Part shown: in pieces, positions 1 through 11,461 of the stretch
Numbering within the stretch: position 1 is the stretch's first letter
Layout: each line of letters opens with the position of its first letter
Source of the DNA: Trileptium ribeirensis
Taxonomy: Eukaryota > Nematoda > Enoplea > Enoplida > Thoracostomopsidae
Reading direction: 5' to 3'
Assembly: GCA_030248225.1 (NCBI GenBank)
Contig: JASANE010018585.1
Location: 19,883-83,882 of the forward strand
Length of the DNA: 64,000 bases
The notes under the pieces: model-generated
What the model was told of the DNA's origin: nothing
Database searches by the model: none
What the model saw: only the letters and a program-made list of their open reading frames with translations
Translations under genes and position numbers: made by a program

Positions 1-690
1 ACCGTCTTCAAACTCCCAATACTTTAAACCAGGCACAGTGGAGCAGTGATTTATCGTTAATAATCAACCCGCAACCCGTCTTCAAACTCCAGGTACTTTA
101 AACAACGCACAGTGGAGCAGTGACTTATCGTTAATAACCAACCCGCAACCCGTCTTCAAACTCCCGGTACACTAAACTAGGCACAGTGGAACAGTGATTT
201 ATCGTTAATAATCAACCCGCAACGCCTTTTTAAACTCCCGGTACTTTAAACCAGGCACAGTGGAGCAGTGATTTATCGTTAATAGTCAACCCGCAATCCG
301 TCTTCAATCTCCCGGTACTATAAACCAGGCACAGTGGAGCAGTGATTTATCGTTAATAATCAACCCGCAACCCATCTTAAAACACCCGGTACTTTAAACC
401 AGGCACAGTGGAGCAGTGCTTTATCGTTAAAGATCTACCCGGAACCAGTCTTCAAACTCCCGGTACATTAAACCAGGCACAGTGGAGCAGTGATTTATCG
501 TTAATAATCGACCCGCAACCCGTTTTCAATCTCCTGGTACTTTAAACCAGGCACAGTGGAGCAGTGCTTTATCGTTAAAGATCTACCCGCAAATAGTCTT
601 CAAACTCCCGGTACTTTAAACCAGGCACAGTGGAGCAGTGATTTATCATCAAAGATCTACCCGCAGTTCGTCCTCAAACTCGTGGTACTT
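1..690. repeat. 74-bp minisatellite array
   Basis: About nine head-to-tail copies of a 74-bp unit are visible. The landmark AGGCACAGTGGAGCAGTG recurs every 74 bases, followed by TTTATCGTTAATAATC and ACCCGCAA. Copies differ by scattered substitutions. The array starts at the window edge, so it may extend further left. No coding potential is seen. Confidence 0.95.
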
Positions 691-1316
691 TAAAACTTGT
701 TCAAATTTGTAGCGTCTAGGAACAATAAAAATCAAGAACCATCTGCGAGGGCTAACGTTGCAATGATTATTAACAGCAAAATGTTGCATGACGTGCTTCC
801 ATTGAAATTATTTATTAATTTAAATATATAAATTGCTTCCCAACGTCAGATGATATGCATAAAATTAAATCAGATTAGTAAAGCCGTTAATAGTAATTGC
901 GCACCATTATAAAAATTAGAGGGCTTCCACGAAAATATTTATTAGTTTAAGAACAGACATTTAATTGCAGTATAACACAACTACATCCATCAACCTCTTT
1001 AAGGAGTTCACAAATGTTAAAATAAAGCTATTATGCTTAATGCCATGAGTGGCTTGAATACTATCATCAACGTAAAGTATGCACCACTAGCTGTCGTGTT
1101 CGTAAAGTGAATCCATGTTAGGTTTATTCATTTTCTGCTTCAGAAAGCAAAAAATTTATAACGGCTTTGTAAAATATGCCTATCAACTCAACAACTCATT
1201 CATCTCTAACTGTCGTTAGACGTTTAGGGCACTAAATTCGAGAGAATACGTACTTTCTGTATTAAATCCAGTACCAGATCTAGAGGTTGGCGGCAGTTGT
1301 TCCAGCTTCATCTCTC
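691..1316. other. AT-rich non-coding stretch
   Basis: Between the two minisatellites I see no gene, no convincing splice-bounded exon and no clear element ends. It is AT-rich unique-looking sequence. Confidence 0.5.
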
Positions 1317-1612
1317 ATCAGGACTGACATATAAGAAACCAATATTAAACTGGAGGGGCAGCAATATCAACCTGGAGGGGCGCACCAATATCAAACTGGA
1401 GAGGACACCAATATCAAACTGGAGAGGGTCACCAATACCAAACTGGAGGGAGGACAATATCGAACATTTTTGGGCTACCATTATCAAAGTGCTGGGGGCC
1501 AACATCGAACTTTTTTGGGCTGCCATTATCAAACTGGATGGGAGCACCAACATTAAACTTGAAGTTGCACCAATATCAGACTGGACGGGGCACCATTATC
1601 AAACTAAGCGAG
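1317..1612. repeat. degenerate ~27-30 bp minisatellite
   Basis: Around ten imperfect copies of a unit built on ACCAATATCAAACTGGAG(G) lie head to tail, with later copies carrying CATCGAACTTTTTTGGGC variants. The open reading frame of about 114 codons across it comes from the repeat period and has repetitive, low-complexity content, so I do not call it a gene. Confidence 0.85.
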
Positions 1613-4379
1613 CATTATATTGTTGCTACAATACCAACTAGCTGCTTTTGACGCAGTAATAACTCGACCGTTCTGCGCTTGTGTAACACAAGCCAATATT
1701 ATTGTAGCCGCAATATTTTTGCTTCTGGTATTGAAGGTGTAATAAAAGCCAATATTATTGTAGTTATTGAGCTTGTGCTATTGATTGCGCTATGATTGCA
1801 ATAACATAAAGCCATGACAATACCGTTTACTTACGTGGCCGCTGCAATAGCTTACAGTGTGCAATTCGTCCACGCACTTCTCTGTGAATGATGCATTACT
1901 AAATGATATCGTATAATTCTGAAGATACCCAATTAATAACAGCTTCTAGAAACAGTTGACTACTCTTTCCAGGGATTATCAAATACCAAAATTTTAGAGC
2001 TACTTCTTGAATGCAGCAGCTCAATTTATATAAAAATGACTGAGGATAAATAACAGCTGAGCGCAATTACCTCTTTTGTAAACCCTGCTGTGGCTAACAA
2101 CGCTAAGAAGGATTTTACGCAAAACACAAATAATAACCGTCGACAACAAGCTAAATTTCCTGACGGTTTGTTATATAGTATTTGGTTTCCTTATTGTTAA
2201 CTTGTAGAAAATTTTATTTTCTATTATATATTCGTTAGAGCTATTGAATCACTTATTTGCCGATAAGAAAGATTTGTTTATAAATCTAACTGGAAAACAC
2301 ACATGTTTCTTAAAGATAACCCTAACAAATAAAATATCTAAAATAAATTTTAGAAAAAAGCAAAATATATTTATGCAGGGCTATATCGTCAGGCAGAACC
2401 CCACCCCACAATTTTTGGTGATTCGCGGCATGGCCTTTGCTTAAGGAACCAAGAAGAAGTTGCCAGATATTTCTGTGGTTTGCGTACGCACTTTCACCGG
2501 CACTGGCATCCAATCCCTGGTACCGCCTTGAGTTCGTCAGTCATTGTACGATACACAAATAAACTCGTGCATAACTGATGATAATAGAATCAAATGAATT
2601 TCTCCAGCCCGTACACTTTTTGCCGAGTTCTGCGACGATCCTGACTTTGGCAAAAGGCTTTAGTATTTAGTGCCCTGTCACGTCTTAAAGTCAACCAGAG
2701 AAAAATTCAGAACATTGCGTATACGTGCATTTACATGTTAGATTCTTCTACCTGGCTGCAAGAAATAAAAGTTTGTTATACTTAGCTAAACGACAAATAT
2801 TTGTTACGACTAAACTAATTGTAAATGATTTCAATGTCCTTGAGACTGCTTAATAGCATTCATTGCTTGTTTATATCCAGTATCAAATGTGAAACACATC
2901 ACTCTGCAAAATAAACCATTATGTTAGTAAATTATTCCAAGAAATATACGACTGCCTTCATGTCCACACTTATGTATGCTCATCTAATTTCACATTGAAT
3001 GTGGAAATAGGTTCTCTCCTGAAAACATTTAAAAATTGTAAATGCTAGGATATATTCAATATTTTTTAAATCTAACGCTGTTCAAATTTAGTTTGGTAGA
3101 GTAACGACAGTCGTCGGCGCAGCTGAAGACAAATTGTTGCTAACCACATCTCCCGCCGACAAGCTGCACAAACCTATTCTACTTTAATCTGTGTTTAAAA
3201 GTATTCGAAAATGTAACTGACTTAATTAATTTCACAAATATATATTGGTTAATGCAATCGAAACATTCAAATTAACCATCGGAATTACTCAGTTAAGGCA
3301 ATTATGAAAAAAGCATAGTTATTTCTTCTGCTGAAAAAATATAGCATTTGCCTTATACATAGCAGATGTAAAAGTAATTCGAAATAACATATCTTGTCTT
3401 TATATACGCTTACAGAATGAACACACGTTTCAAGAAGCTATTCTTCATGCTAGCATTCAGGAACAGGTATTTTTTACAAATATGTTATGTATAATAAGTG
3501 CATTCGCATAGAGTTGCCCGCTCAGTAGGAAATTTTTTAACAGCATTTGTGTTACTGCTAACGGCGTGTGCCCAGATATTTAAATATGTGTTCCCAACTA
3601 TCGAATCGGTAGTTGAGCTTTGCAACATTTTAGTTACAATGAACTCGTTGACAAGCATAGCTCAACAACGACTAGTTAAACCGGTGTTCACAAGGACTGA
3701 AATCTTTCATCTTGATCCCAACTTAAGCGCTTTTGAGTGTTAGATTTCTAGCGCCATTTCGAGACTTTTTTCTGCTAAAAATATATTTTTAACTGTTTAA
3801 CATATAAATATGCTCTAAAATTTGTTACAACTATAACTGCAATAGATTCTGAGGCTTATCTTATATTTCTGGGTCATGGATATAACCTTTTGATCTTGTT
3901 CCAAGCAGAGATCAACAACCCACCTTTCAAGATTAAATTTCAAGTTTTTTGAATCTCACCTAATACTTGCTTCTTGCTGCCTGGCATAAATTTGATATTC
4001 CATATCTTTATTACCATCTTTTCGAGAAACTATATTTTTTCTCAATTTACGTTCTAAAAACTTAATGCTTTCAAGTAGTTTGGATGGTAGTTGGCATTTC
4101 GCCACTCAGTGCGCTTAGCATACAGTAACAGTCTCATTGAAATACTTCTAGGATTCTCAATTGTAGTGAAATCCAGGTAATTTATCATGGCTGGTTAACT
4201 GTTCGTTTGGATTACTTAAGTGCTGTAAATCATAACAAATATTTAAAGATCTTTGCAATGTGAGCAACCAGCAAAAATATCTTAACATGCACAGCAGAAT
4301 AAACTAAACATAATGCTCTTTATTACATAACATTTTCAACGTAAAGATGTAATTTTTTAACTTCACGTTTTCGTTTCAG
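1613..4379. other. region upstream of tropomyosin exon 1a
   Basis: No recognisable gene. It probably holds the promoter and 5' untranslated exon(s) of the long tropomyosin transcript, because exon 1a is preceded by a strong 3' splice site. One exon-like segment is visible at about 3414-3464: it follows CTTACAG, is 51 nt long and is followed by GTATTT. It contains an ATG that, if joined to 4380, would make a short upstream ORF ending at TAG. That use is speculation. Confidence 0.4.
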
Positions 4380-4380
4380 G
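4366..4380 (+). other. 3' splice site upstream of the exon 1a start codon
   Basis: CACGTTTTCGTTTCAG directly precedes G4380, 78 nt before the ATG at 4458. It is one of the best pyrimidine-AG acceptors in the window. It implies either a 5' UTR intron or, if this lineage uses it, spliced-leader trans-splicing. The sequence alone cannot tell these apart. Confidence 0.6.
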
Positions 4381-4457
4381 GTTGATAGAGTGTAGTGAAG
4401 CTAGTCGAGCAAATTTAAATTAATATATTAATTTTGTTGAATATATAACAAACCACA

Positions 4458-4571
4458 ATGGAAGCCATTAAGAAGAAAGTTATAGCCATCCGTGATGACC
4501 TGGAGCTACAAAAACAACGGGCTTCCGACACAGAATCTCAATGTGCAATGATGGAAGACAAATGTTCCAAA
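4458..4571 (+). CDS. tpm: tropomyosin exon 1a (long-form N-terminus)
   Basis: Encodes residues 1-38 of the long isoform. It opens with MEAIKKK, the hallmark start of 284-residue muscle-type tropomyosin, needed for head-to-tail overlap on actin filaments. The start codon has A at -3 (ACAATGG). The exon ends in phase 0 at donor GTACGG. After MEAIKKK the sequence diverges from arthropod and nematode proteins: VIAIRDDLELQKQRASD replaces the usual MQAMK-EKDNA-DRA pattern, and it has two cysteines (residues 25 and 36). The length of 38 codons is exactly the family norm. The 5' UTR probably extends back to 4380. The only other N-terminal exon found is 1b at 11309. Confidence 0.93.
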
Positions 4572-6275
4572 GTACGGCATTGAACATCATAGATATTAAC
4601 AAGAGTTAAAGCCGCCTTTAGCACACTCCCTCTTCCCTAAAGCGGGGAGCCTCCTGCCCTGATATGGGCCTTACTCAGATCTCTAGTTTGTAACACCTGC
4701 GAAAACTGCACCAAAAATTGTCTGTGTTACATACGCTATGGTGGTTCAGATGTTGCAAAGTCCGCTCTCACAATTGTTGTCATGGTTGAAATTTGTTTCC
4801 AACACAAGGGAAATGTTTCATCACATGAAGTCTTACAGCGTGCTTATTGGTCCCCGTAGTTTGCAAATAGCCACACTTCGCCACACTTCTTTATGGAAAA
4901 TACCCACTTGAAAGACAATTTGTTACATATAAACTGATACTATATTTCATATTTTAACTATGACTGGTAGTTCCCCTCACGCCACATGAGGTTCTGCGCA
5001 ATATTATACTGTAAAATTATTATTGCAGCATGTACATTAAGTACCAGGATGTTATTAATTTATACCATACATGATGAGGCTCCGAGGTCGCAAAGGCAGT
5101 GGCCAGGGTTGCCGGGAGAGGTCATTACAGGGGGTAGAGGCCCCAGGGAAGGTTTTCTGGGGGTGCTGAAAAAAGTTGAGGACCTCCACACTTTTTTGCG
5201 AACCGTTTTTGTGGATGCTACCGCTTTTTGGCCAACGTTCACCGTACTTTTGCCAATATTTGCTAAGATTTTCGAAGCAGGGGGGCGGGTTCGACGCCGC
5301 CAGGGTGCAACCACCTGGACCACTGCTTTGGCATGTATATAATTTATATAAATATAAATATATATATTATTTGAAGGTGTTAATGCAAAATGAGGTCACA
5401 TTAAATAGGTCAGGATTTAATTTACTGGTGTTCTCTTCTATTAATTTCTTAACCACGCTTAATTTTATGGCCTTATGCGAATCTCATGTTACGAAGAACC
5501 CACCGTATGGATGTTTTGTATACCATATTTAAATTTTAATAAGCTAATACGTACTAAACTTTGTTGTCTTCAATACAATCGTATCTACTACTTTAGCAGC
5601 GTTTAAATTCCTCCATAGTTATAGTGTCGTAAACACCATAGTGATATCTTGATGGTATTTTATATTGCACTTATCTTATACAGTAAATGTAGCCACCGTA
5701 TACATTGGATGGTATGGCGTAAGTTGAAGGCAGACAATAGTTCAGAGACAGGGCCCATTATAGCGCAAACGCATTAATTCACATATTGTGTAAATACCAC
5801 AATGGCGATAACCTGGTTCTTTCTTTAGATATAACTTGTGGGATTTTGGTTACGTCAATTGAATACTAGAAAAATCTTGTGATAAAACTTATCTATTCAG
5901 TTTACAGGGCATTGTCGAGAAATCTAAACTTGCACGAAGAAGCAAGTCAACATGCCTAAAGTTTTCCCTAACTCACCGAATTTAAAAAATATTCAACTTT
6001 CTGTTATAAAGAATGTATCCAAAAATGAAATTTATACATTGATCTTCCGGTTGTGTAGCAAACTGCAGTGCAAAGTTTTCCTCACATTTGATGTTTGCAA
6101 ATACTCACTTAAATAAGCATATAAGGTGACACAAACACAACTGTATTATTTGCTTTAATTTGTCGCGCTATTTAGCATTTTAAAAATAATAGTAAACACT
6201 TGTATTGCGACTATTTCGGTTGCATGGGTTAAATTTTTGTTGTATTTCAATAATGATAATATACATAGTTTATAG
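4572..6275 (+). other. intron 1a-2
   Basis: 1704-nt intron with GTACGG donor and TTATAG acceptor. It holds one minus-strand copy of the GC-rich/A-rich dispersed repeat at about 5075-5335. The reading frames inside it are repeat-derived. Confidence 0.7.
5075..5335 (-). repeat. GC-rich/A-rich dispersed repeat, copy 1
   Basis: Read on the minus strand, a GC-rich part is followed by CGAAAATCTTAGCAAATATT and GGCAAAAGTACGG. This closely matches the + strand at about 63779 (CGAAAAATTTTAGCAAAAAC, then TGGCAAAAATAGG). It is the most GC-rich patch in this intron. The family has no identifiable protein. Confidence 0.55.
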
Positions 6276-6401
6276 CTTGAAGACGAGCTGAAAAATACAC
6301 AAAAATCCATGATGAACGTTGAAAATGATTTGGACAAAGTTCAAGAAGACTTGAGCGCAGCAATGTCAGCGTTGGAAGAGAAGGATGCCAGAGTACAAGA
6401 G
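6276..6401 (+). CDS. tpm: tropomyosin exon 2 (long form)
   Basis: Encodes residues 39-80, starting [12 protein letters not shown] and ending EEKDARVQE; 42 codons, phase 0 at both ends, the family norm. Acceptor is TTTATAG, donor GTACGG. The segment [19 protein letters not shown] strongly resembles the nematode pattern LDKAQEDLSAA-S-LEEK. It must join exon 1a to one of the exon 3 copies. Only one copy was found, so the long-form N-terminus is not further diversified here. Confidence 0.95.
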
Positions 6402-9400
6402 GTACGGTTTTGTTGGATGGGTTAAATATTTAATTTTTGAGTCATACAAGAACAATTCACTACGGTGTGTCATAAGCTGCACTATAATTTTTAACATCCA
6501 GCTTCGTCTTGTCAATGGTGTAAGGTATACCACAAATATATGTCACTCAGATGTATTGAAGGAGCCACGTTTGTAGTGTGATAATTCTGTTTCGTATTCG
6601 TATTATTTTAAGAAAATTTTTTATGACATTGTAAATTTCCAATCCGTCTGTTTGTGTAGGCATAATTTGCATGTTATTCAGTTTGGCTTGAATGCACAAA
6701 TCAATTTTTATATAATTATCAGAAAACTAACAATCGGCTTTCCGTTGATTTGGATAGTATGGTATATTTTCGACAACGTTGCTAATTAAATCAAATGAAA
6801 ATCACTAGTACACACTTTGGATTGCTATGTATATTGTGCAGATTTCTCGGTCAGAAAAAATGTAACAGTTTTTATGTAGTCAACGAATAGAGGTTACAAA
6901 TATTTCATGTCTCAAAATATTTTTAATATTATAAAAAACAAATTATTCGCTTCAGATCATGCTAAACCTGTGGTACTAAGTTTATCTAACAGCTGACAGG
7001 GTTGTGATGTAAACTAAATACGCGAAAAGCATAATTGACGGTGCAATTTGCAAATTCTGTATAAACAGTTGTCGTTGCTATTGTAGAAAACTTAATTGAC
7101 ATCATTGATATGACTGGCTATTTCTAAGGGCTTCTTCATGGTGTTCCATTTTCTTCAAAAGATACTTTCCTTGATTTGTTGGGTTTTCAATGTGATACCT
7201 AATCAAAAGGTATGGATACGGATATTCATCATGCCACAAATCAAAGTTTATATTTAATTAAAAGGTCTAAGCCGCTGAAGCAGCGACAGCAATATAAATA
7301 GTTTTAAATCGGGAAAGCTTGCTAATTAGATAGCGCACTCGAAATGAAAACAACTTTTTTATAAAATGACTAACGTATACTAAATACCTATTAAAATGCT
7401 CAACACAGATTCCATAGCGCTGATATTTTTAACAGTCCTTCAATTTTTTTATTTATAAATACTAAAGGTACATTAATTTAACCAGTTTGACTTAGCAATA
7501 CATATTCATTAATATTTCTATCTTATGCTTCACATTAGGTTTCAGTGATTTACTATGTATTCACAGCTTTCTCACGCAATTATAGTATTTATTTAGCTGT
7601 GGGCGTATCTAGCTTATACATTTTTAATCCGTCGGCCTACCATAGGTGATACCGAATAGTAATTTGTGGCGAAAACGGATTCATCCACATACTTCCTGAA
7701 CTGAAACACAAACATGATCGTATGCTGTTACAATAATACGCGCCACATAAAAGAACAATTGGAACAAAAAATTTCAAAATCAAGATTTTGCTATTTTTTA
7801 AACAGTAGCAAAATTTCTTATAGTTAATCAAGCAAATTTGTGTTACCTAAACGTACAAAATGCAGATCTTAAGTCAATGACCTAATAGCGGATATGCTTA
7901 TTTTGTCCGGCATGCGATTAAAGGTATGTATATCTAGTTGGAGCCATTTTCATATATCTGGATTTTTTGGGTGCAATAATTGAATAGAAGGACGTTTACA
8001 GTCGGTGGAGGCGTTAGTTATTTAGCACAGCTACAGCAAGGCACCTTAGCAGACATCTTCAGGGCCTGAGGTACACACCATTAGCAATCGAAGTAGCTAT
8101 CAAATTTCCAAGAATATGAGATATGATGAATTTTAAACTAAACCAAAATTCTAATCTCAATTCCAGAAAACGATAACTAAGGATATCGTATTGGCGTCCG
8201 GAATAAGCTGACCAGGTTCGCTGCAGGACTACTGCTGGCGACCAGCAGCACACCTGCTACATACACACAAGTGGTGGACTTCCTAGCGATGGCCTGACCA
8301 TAGCTAAAACCAGCAAGAATTTTTCTGTTATCGCCTTTAAGTTGGATGTTAGTGGCGCGGTTTACCTTAAACTTACCTTAAACTTACCTTAAAATCTTTG
8401 CAAATAACAAATTTAACAACTGATCTGTTTTGGCTCTGCAGGGGGCATTAATTAATTACAACGGAACTGCACCAATTTTTAAGGAAACAATAAACTAATG
8501 TTATAATATTTACTTTTTGTAACCATCTTCTTTAACTTCACTGTTATCATTTGTAAGTGCTGAATATGTCAAATATTTAGCTCAATTTTTTACAGTTCGT
8601 GAAAACTGAAATGATATATATATGCCTTTCGCCTCAAAACACATGTAAGATGTTATTTGTCGTCGTCAGTAACACCGTAAAATGACTGCATAAACATTTT
8701 ACGTAGTCGTGAAAAGTGTTAGCCTAAAATGATGTATATTTATGGTTTAAACCGCTGGGATAAGTTTCAATTAGATTTTTCAGTGAAAGATTATCCTATT
8801 CTCATGCGTTAAATATAAACAACATCAAATTTAATATTACTAAATTTGTTACATAGTTGCTCAATTTTATGGTATCCGGCTGTTTTTTCATCAGCGCAGA
8901 CAGTTCTTCTGGCCCAGATACTTAGCGTTCAGGGTCGCCCACGCTGATGTCGCTTTTAAAGGACTTTTTGCATAGAATCTTCGACAATAGTTAATTTTGA
9001 ACATACAACACTCATTTTAATGCCATTTGATTCCGTCAATTAGGTTCACATTTTAACAAACTCGTTTCCTACTTCTTTGAGTGCCAATGGAACTGCAAAT
9101 TTTCAAAAATGTTTAATTTGATAAACTGCTTGAACCGCATTAACGAATGCGATAATTTAGTTAAATTTCAGAGACGCGCTGCAAACATTTGGTAACCCAA
9201 AGCAATCGAACAGAATATTTTATCAAAATACGGCCCTAAAGACTCTTTTTCAGTCATCACCTTGTTGAGCTCAGTTACTTTAAGAAATTGTCTGTGCATC
9301 TACAAAATTAACTATTTTTAAGCTGGTGAGAGGTTAATAGAAAGACCCGCTCGGATTGCTTCACATCACAGAATAAAAGGATTAAGTCACTTCAAAGTCA

Positions 9401-10147
9401 AGACAGACATGGTATGGTAAGTATATTCAACTCTGGCGGTGCCGGAAATTTGGTTTCCTTGAGTCCCCTTGACTTAATTTTTACCACTTCACTCATCTCG
9501 ATATTAAACATAATAAAACTATGCACATAAACAGTAAAAATACTTTTACCTCGCTATATCTTATTTATTAGGAAGCTAACTGACTTCACAACCACTACCA
9601 CGATCACACGCACCAACAGACAGATGACCTTTTAACTAAATTTATTTGGCTATCGGAATGGGCTCACCGCGCGGATCGGAACTAATAGCATTTGTATGTT
9701 TCAAAGCTATATATTTCGGTGCTTGTCTATATATTTAGATGTTGTAGTCTTTAGATATTTTTAGATAAACATGCAAACGAAGTTATTCGAAACGAAATCG
9801 ACAACCTGTAAAAATGTTTTGTCACCATCTTAAACAAACTATCCATTCTGAAATCGCTACTGTTTTCAGTGCACATGAATAAATATATTGTTATTAATTT
9901 ATTTGTGATCTTTACATTTACTAAGGTACCGTCTTTACAGACAACTGTTAATAATGTTCCGTACTAGGACTAAGTTTCTATCCTTTGTGATAGTATAAAG
10001 ATATCATTAATTGCAGATTTAATGACATCGCTTAAAGCTAATTATGCAAATGCTTAAAGCACAGTAATGTAAATTTTTCGTTCGCTGTGTTACTTTTAAA
10101 ACTAGAACCCAATGTTCATATCAATAACCATCTACATCATAAGTGTC

Positions 10148-10480
10148 AATGGGGTGGGGGTACAGGTTATCCCCTAAGGGTCGGCTCATGAAGCCACATT
10201 TACTCCCTGAAAGCTCCGCATTCCTGCTGATGTCTACGCATCTCCCGCCACGACCCGAAGGCGCGCGAAAAATTTTAGCGAAGAGGTTAATTTTAAAATG
10301 TGGCAGATATTGCGGTTGGTGAAAAATAGGGGAAATTATAAAAAATTACCGCGAATTTGCAAAAATCGGTGTTAACAAATTCGTGTTCATAAAATTTTAG
10401 AAAATAAACCTCACCCACTGACGACCTCACGATGACCTTCCCACCTCCAACGAGACCATCATCCCCCAAGAGCATCGGCA
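10148..10480 (+). repeat. GC-rich/A-rich dispersed repeat, copy 2
   Basis: It begins with a GC-rich head (GGGGTGGGGGTACAGGTTAT then CCCC), continues into GCGCGAAAAATTTTAGC and A-rich sequence, and ends with a C-rich tail (ACCTTCCCACCTCCAACGAG). Head, A-rich middle and tail come in the same order as in the copies near 36.5, 41.9 and 46.4 kb. Confidence 0.55.
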
Positions 10481-11039
10481 ACCTTACGCCGATGGACCAT
10501 CGACAGCTGTGGCAAATATAGATGTTCATTAACACTGGAAAAACTAAGTAGGAATATTTTTGTAGCATTAAAAACGTAGTGTGCCGTAAGTGAATATACA
10601 TCATATTATTTTGTTACACATCTATGTACGTATAAACAAAAAATAAGTAAGCTATTATATAAAATATTTAAGTTTATAAATTAATAACTGTATATTATAT
10701 ATTAGTATTACATCTTTATTGTACAAGTACAGAATAAATGTATAATAGTGATATTTAATAAAAAATACATATATCACATACATATATATTTTTCAAGAAA
10801 CATAATGTTTTGTTTATATATTTTCAGCTACCGATTAAAAACGATTTGACTGGTTTTACTTCAAATGACTACAAAAGCTTCTACTATTATGCTAAACATA
10901 CATACAGGTTGCCGACGAAAATTGTTAAGTTTTAAGTTTTAGAATTTGAATTTCTATCTCATTCGAACGTTCGTTTCAGCTAAAACAACTCAAACACAAT
11001 TTTATACAATAATATTTTGGGAACGACCGTAGTTCGTTT

Positions 11040-11308
11040 CTTTTACACTTTCTTCAGCTTTAGCTTTTGCTGCTGCTTCAGCTTTTACTGTCAACGAACG
11101 CAGTAGAAAGTTTGCTCAAAAAGCAACAACAGCAGCAACTGCAACTTTTGCGTACAGCTATATACAGCTTCTTTTTACTAAAGCCGCTATCTTTTGCAAA
11201 ACTACTATTTGTATTTTTGTGTCCGTGCGACATACAAAATATACAGTTGTTGTGCTTGACGTATTCGAAGAATTTCGATCGGAACATCGTACAATCTGGT
11301 TAGAAATC
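11040..11308 (+). promoter_or_regulatory. probable internal promoter / 5' leader for the short isoform
   Basis: Exon 1b carries its own start codon and cannot be reached in frame from exon 2, so transcription of the short form must start upstream of 11309. This stretch has pyrimidine-rich and CAG-rich sequence and a TATATA at about 11160. An acceptor-like TATACAG ends near 11245. None of these elements is strong enough to fix a start site; the promoter is inferred from gene structure. Confidence 0.3.
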
Positions 11309-11461
11309 ATGTCGAAAGGTGCTGAAAAATCAAATCAAACGTCCCTTTTGGACATGTTGAAGAAAAAGATGCGTCAAGCCCGTGAATTAGCAGAAGTAGC
11401 GCGAGACGAAGCTGACGAAGCTTTGCGAAAGCTCGAAGAAGAACGAAAGAAATGTCATGAG
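11309..11461 (+). CDS. tpm: tropomyosin exon 1b (short, cytoplasmic-type N-terminus)
   Basis: Encodes 51 residues beginning [20 protein letters not shown] and ending with E-rich coiled coil ([12 protein letters not shown]). The motif [15 protein letters not shown] matches the alternative N-terminus of invertebrate cytoskeletal tropomyosins (TLLDVLKKKMRQ in Drosophila, from memory). It ends in phase 0 at donor GTTAGT, so it splices to exon 3 like exon 2 does. The frame is open upstream to an ATG at 11219, but the 11309 ATG (A at -3) gives the family-like start. The resulting protein would be 255 residues. Confidence 0.9.

Larger units (their letters stand above)
6402..11308 (+). other. intron between exon 2 and the internal first exon
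   Basis: Long AT-rich intron of the long transcript. I see no other exon. It holds a dispersed repeat at about 10148-10480 and a short run of three TTACCTTAAAC units near 8360-8395. Reading frames of 60-100 codons here lack splice context or known motifs. Confidence 0.6.

Noticed and set aside
1297..1641. 114-codon repetitive open frame (NIKLERTPISNWRG type)
   Set aside because: Created by a minisatellite whose unit length keeps frame; no start context or family resemblance.
11219..11308. N-terminal extension of exon 1b to the upstream ATG at 11219
   Set aside because: The extension is hydrophobic/mixed, breaks the coiled-coil pattern and differs from known cytoplasmic tropomyosin starts; 11309 fits the family.
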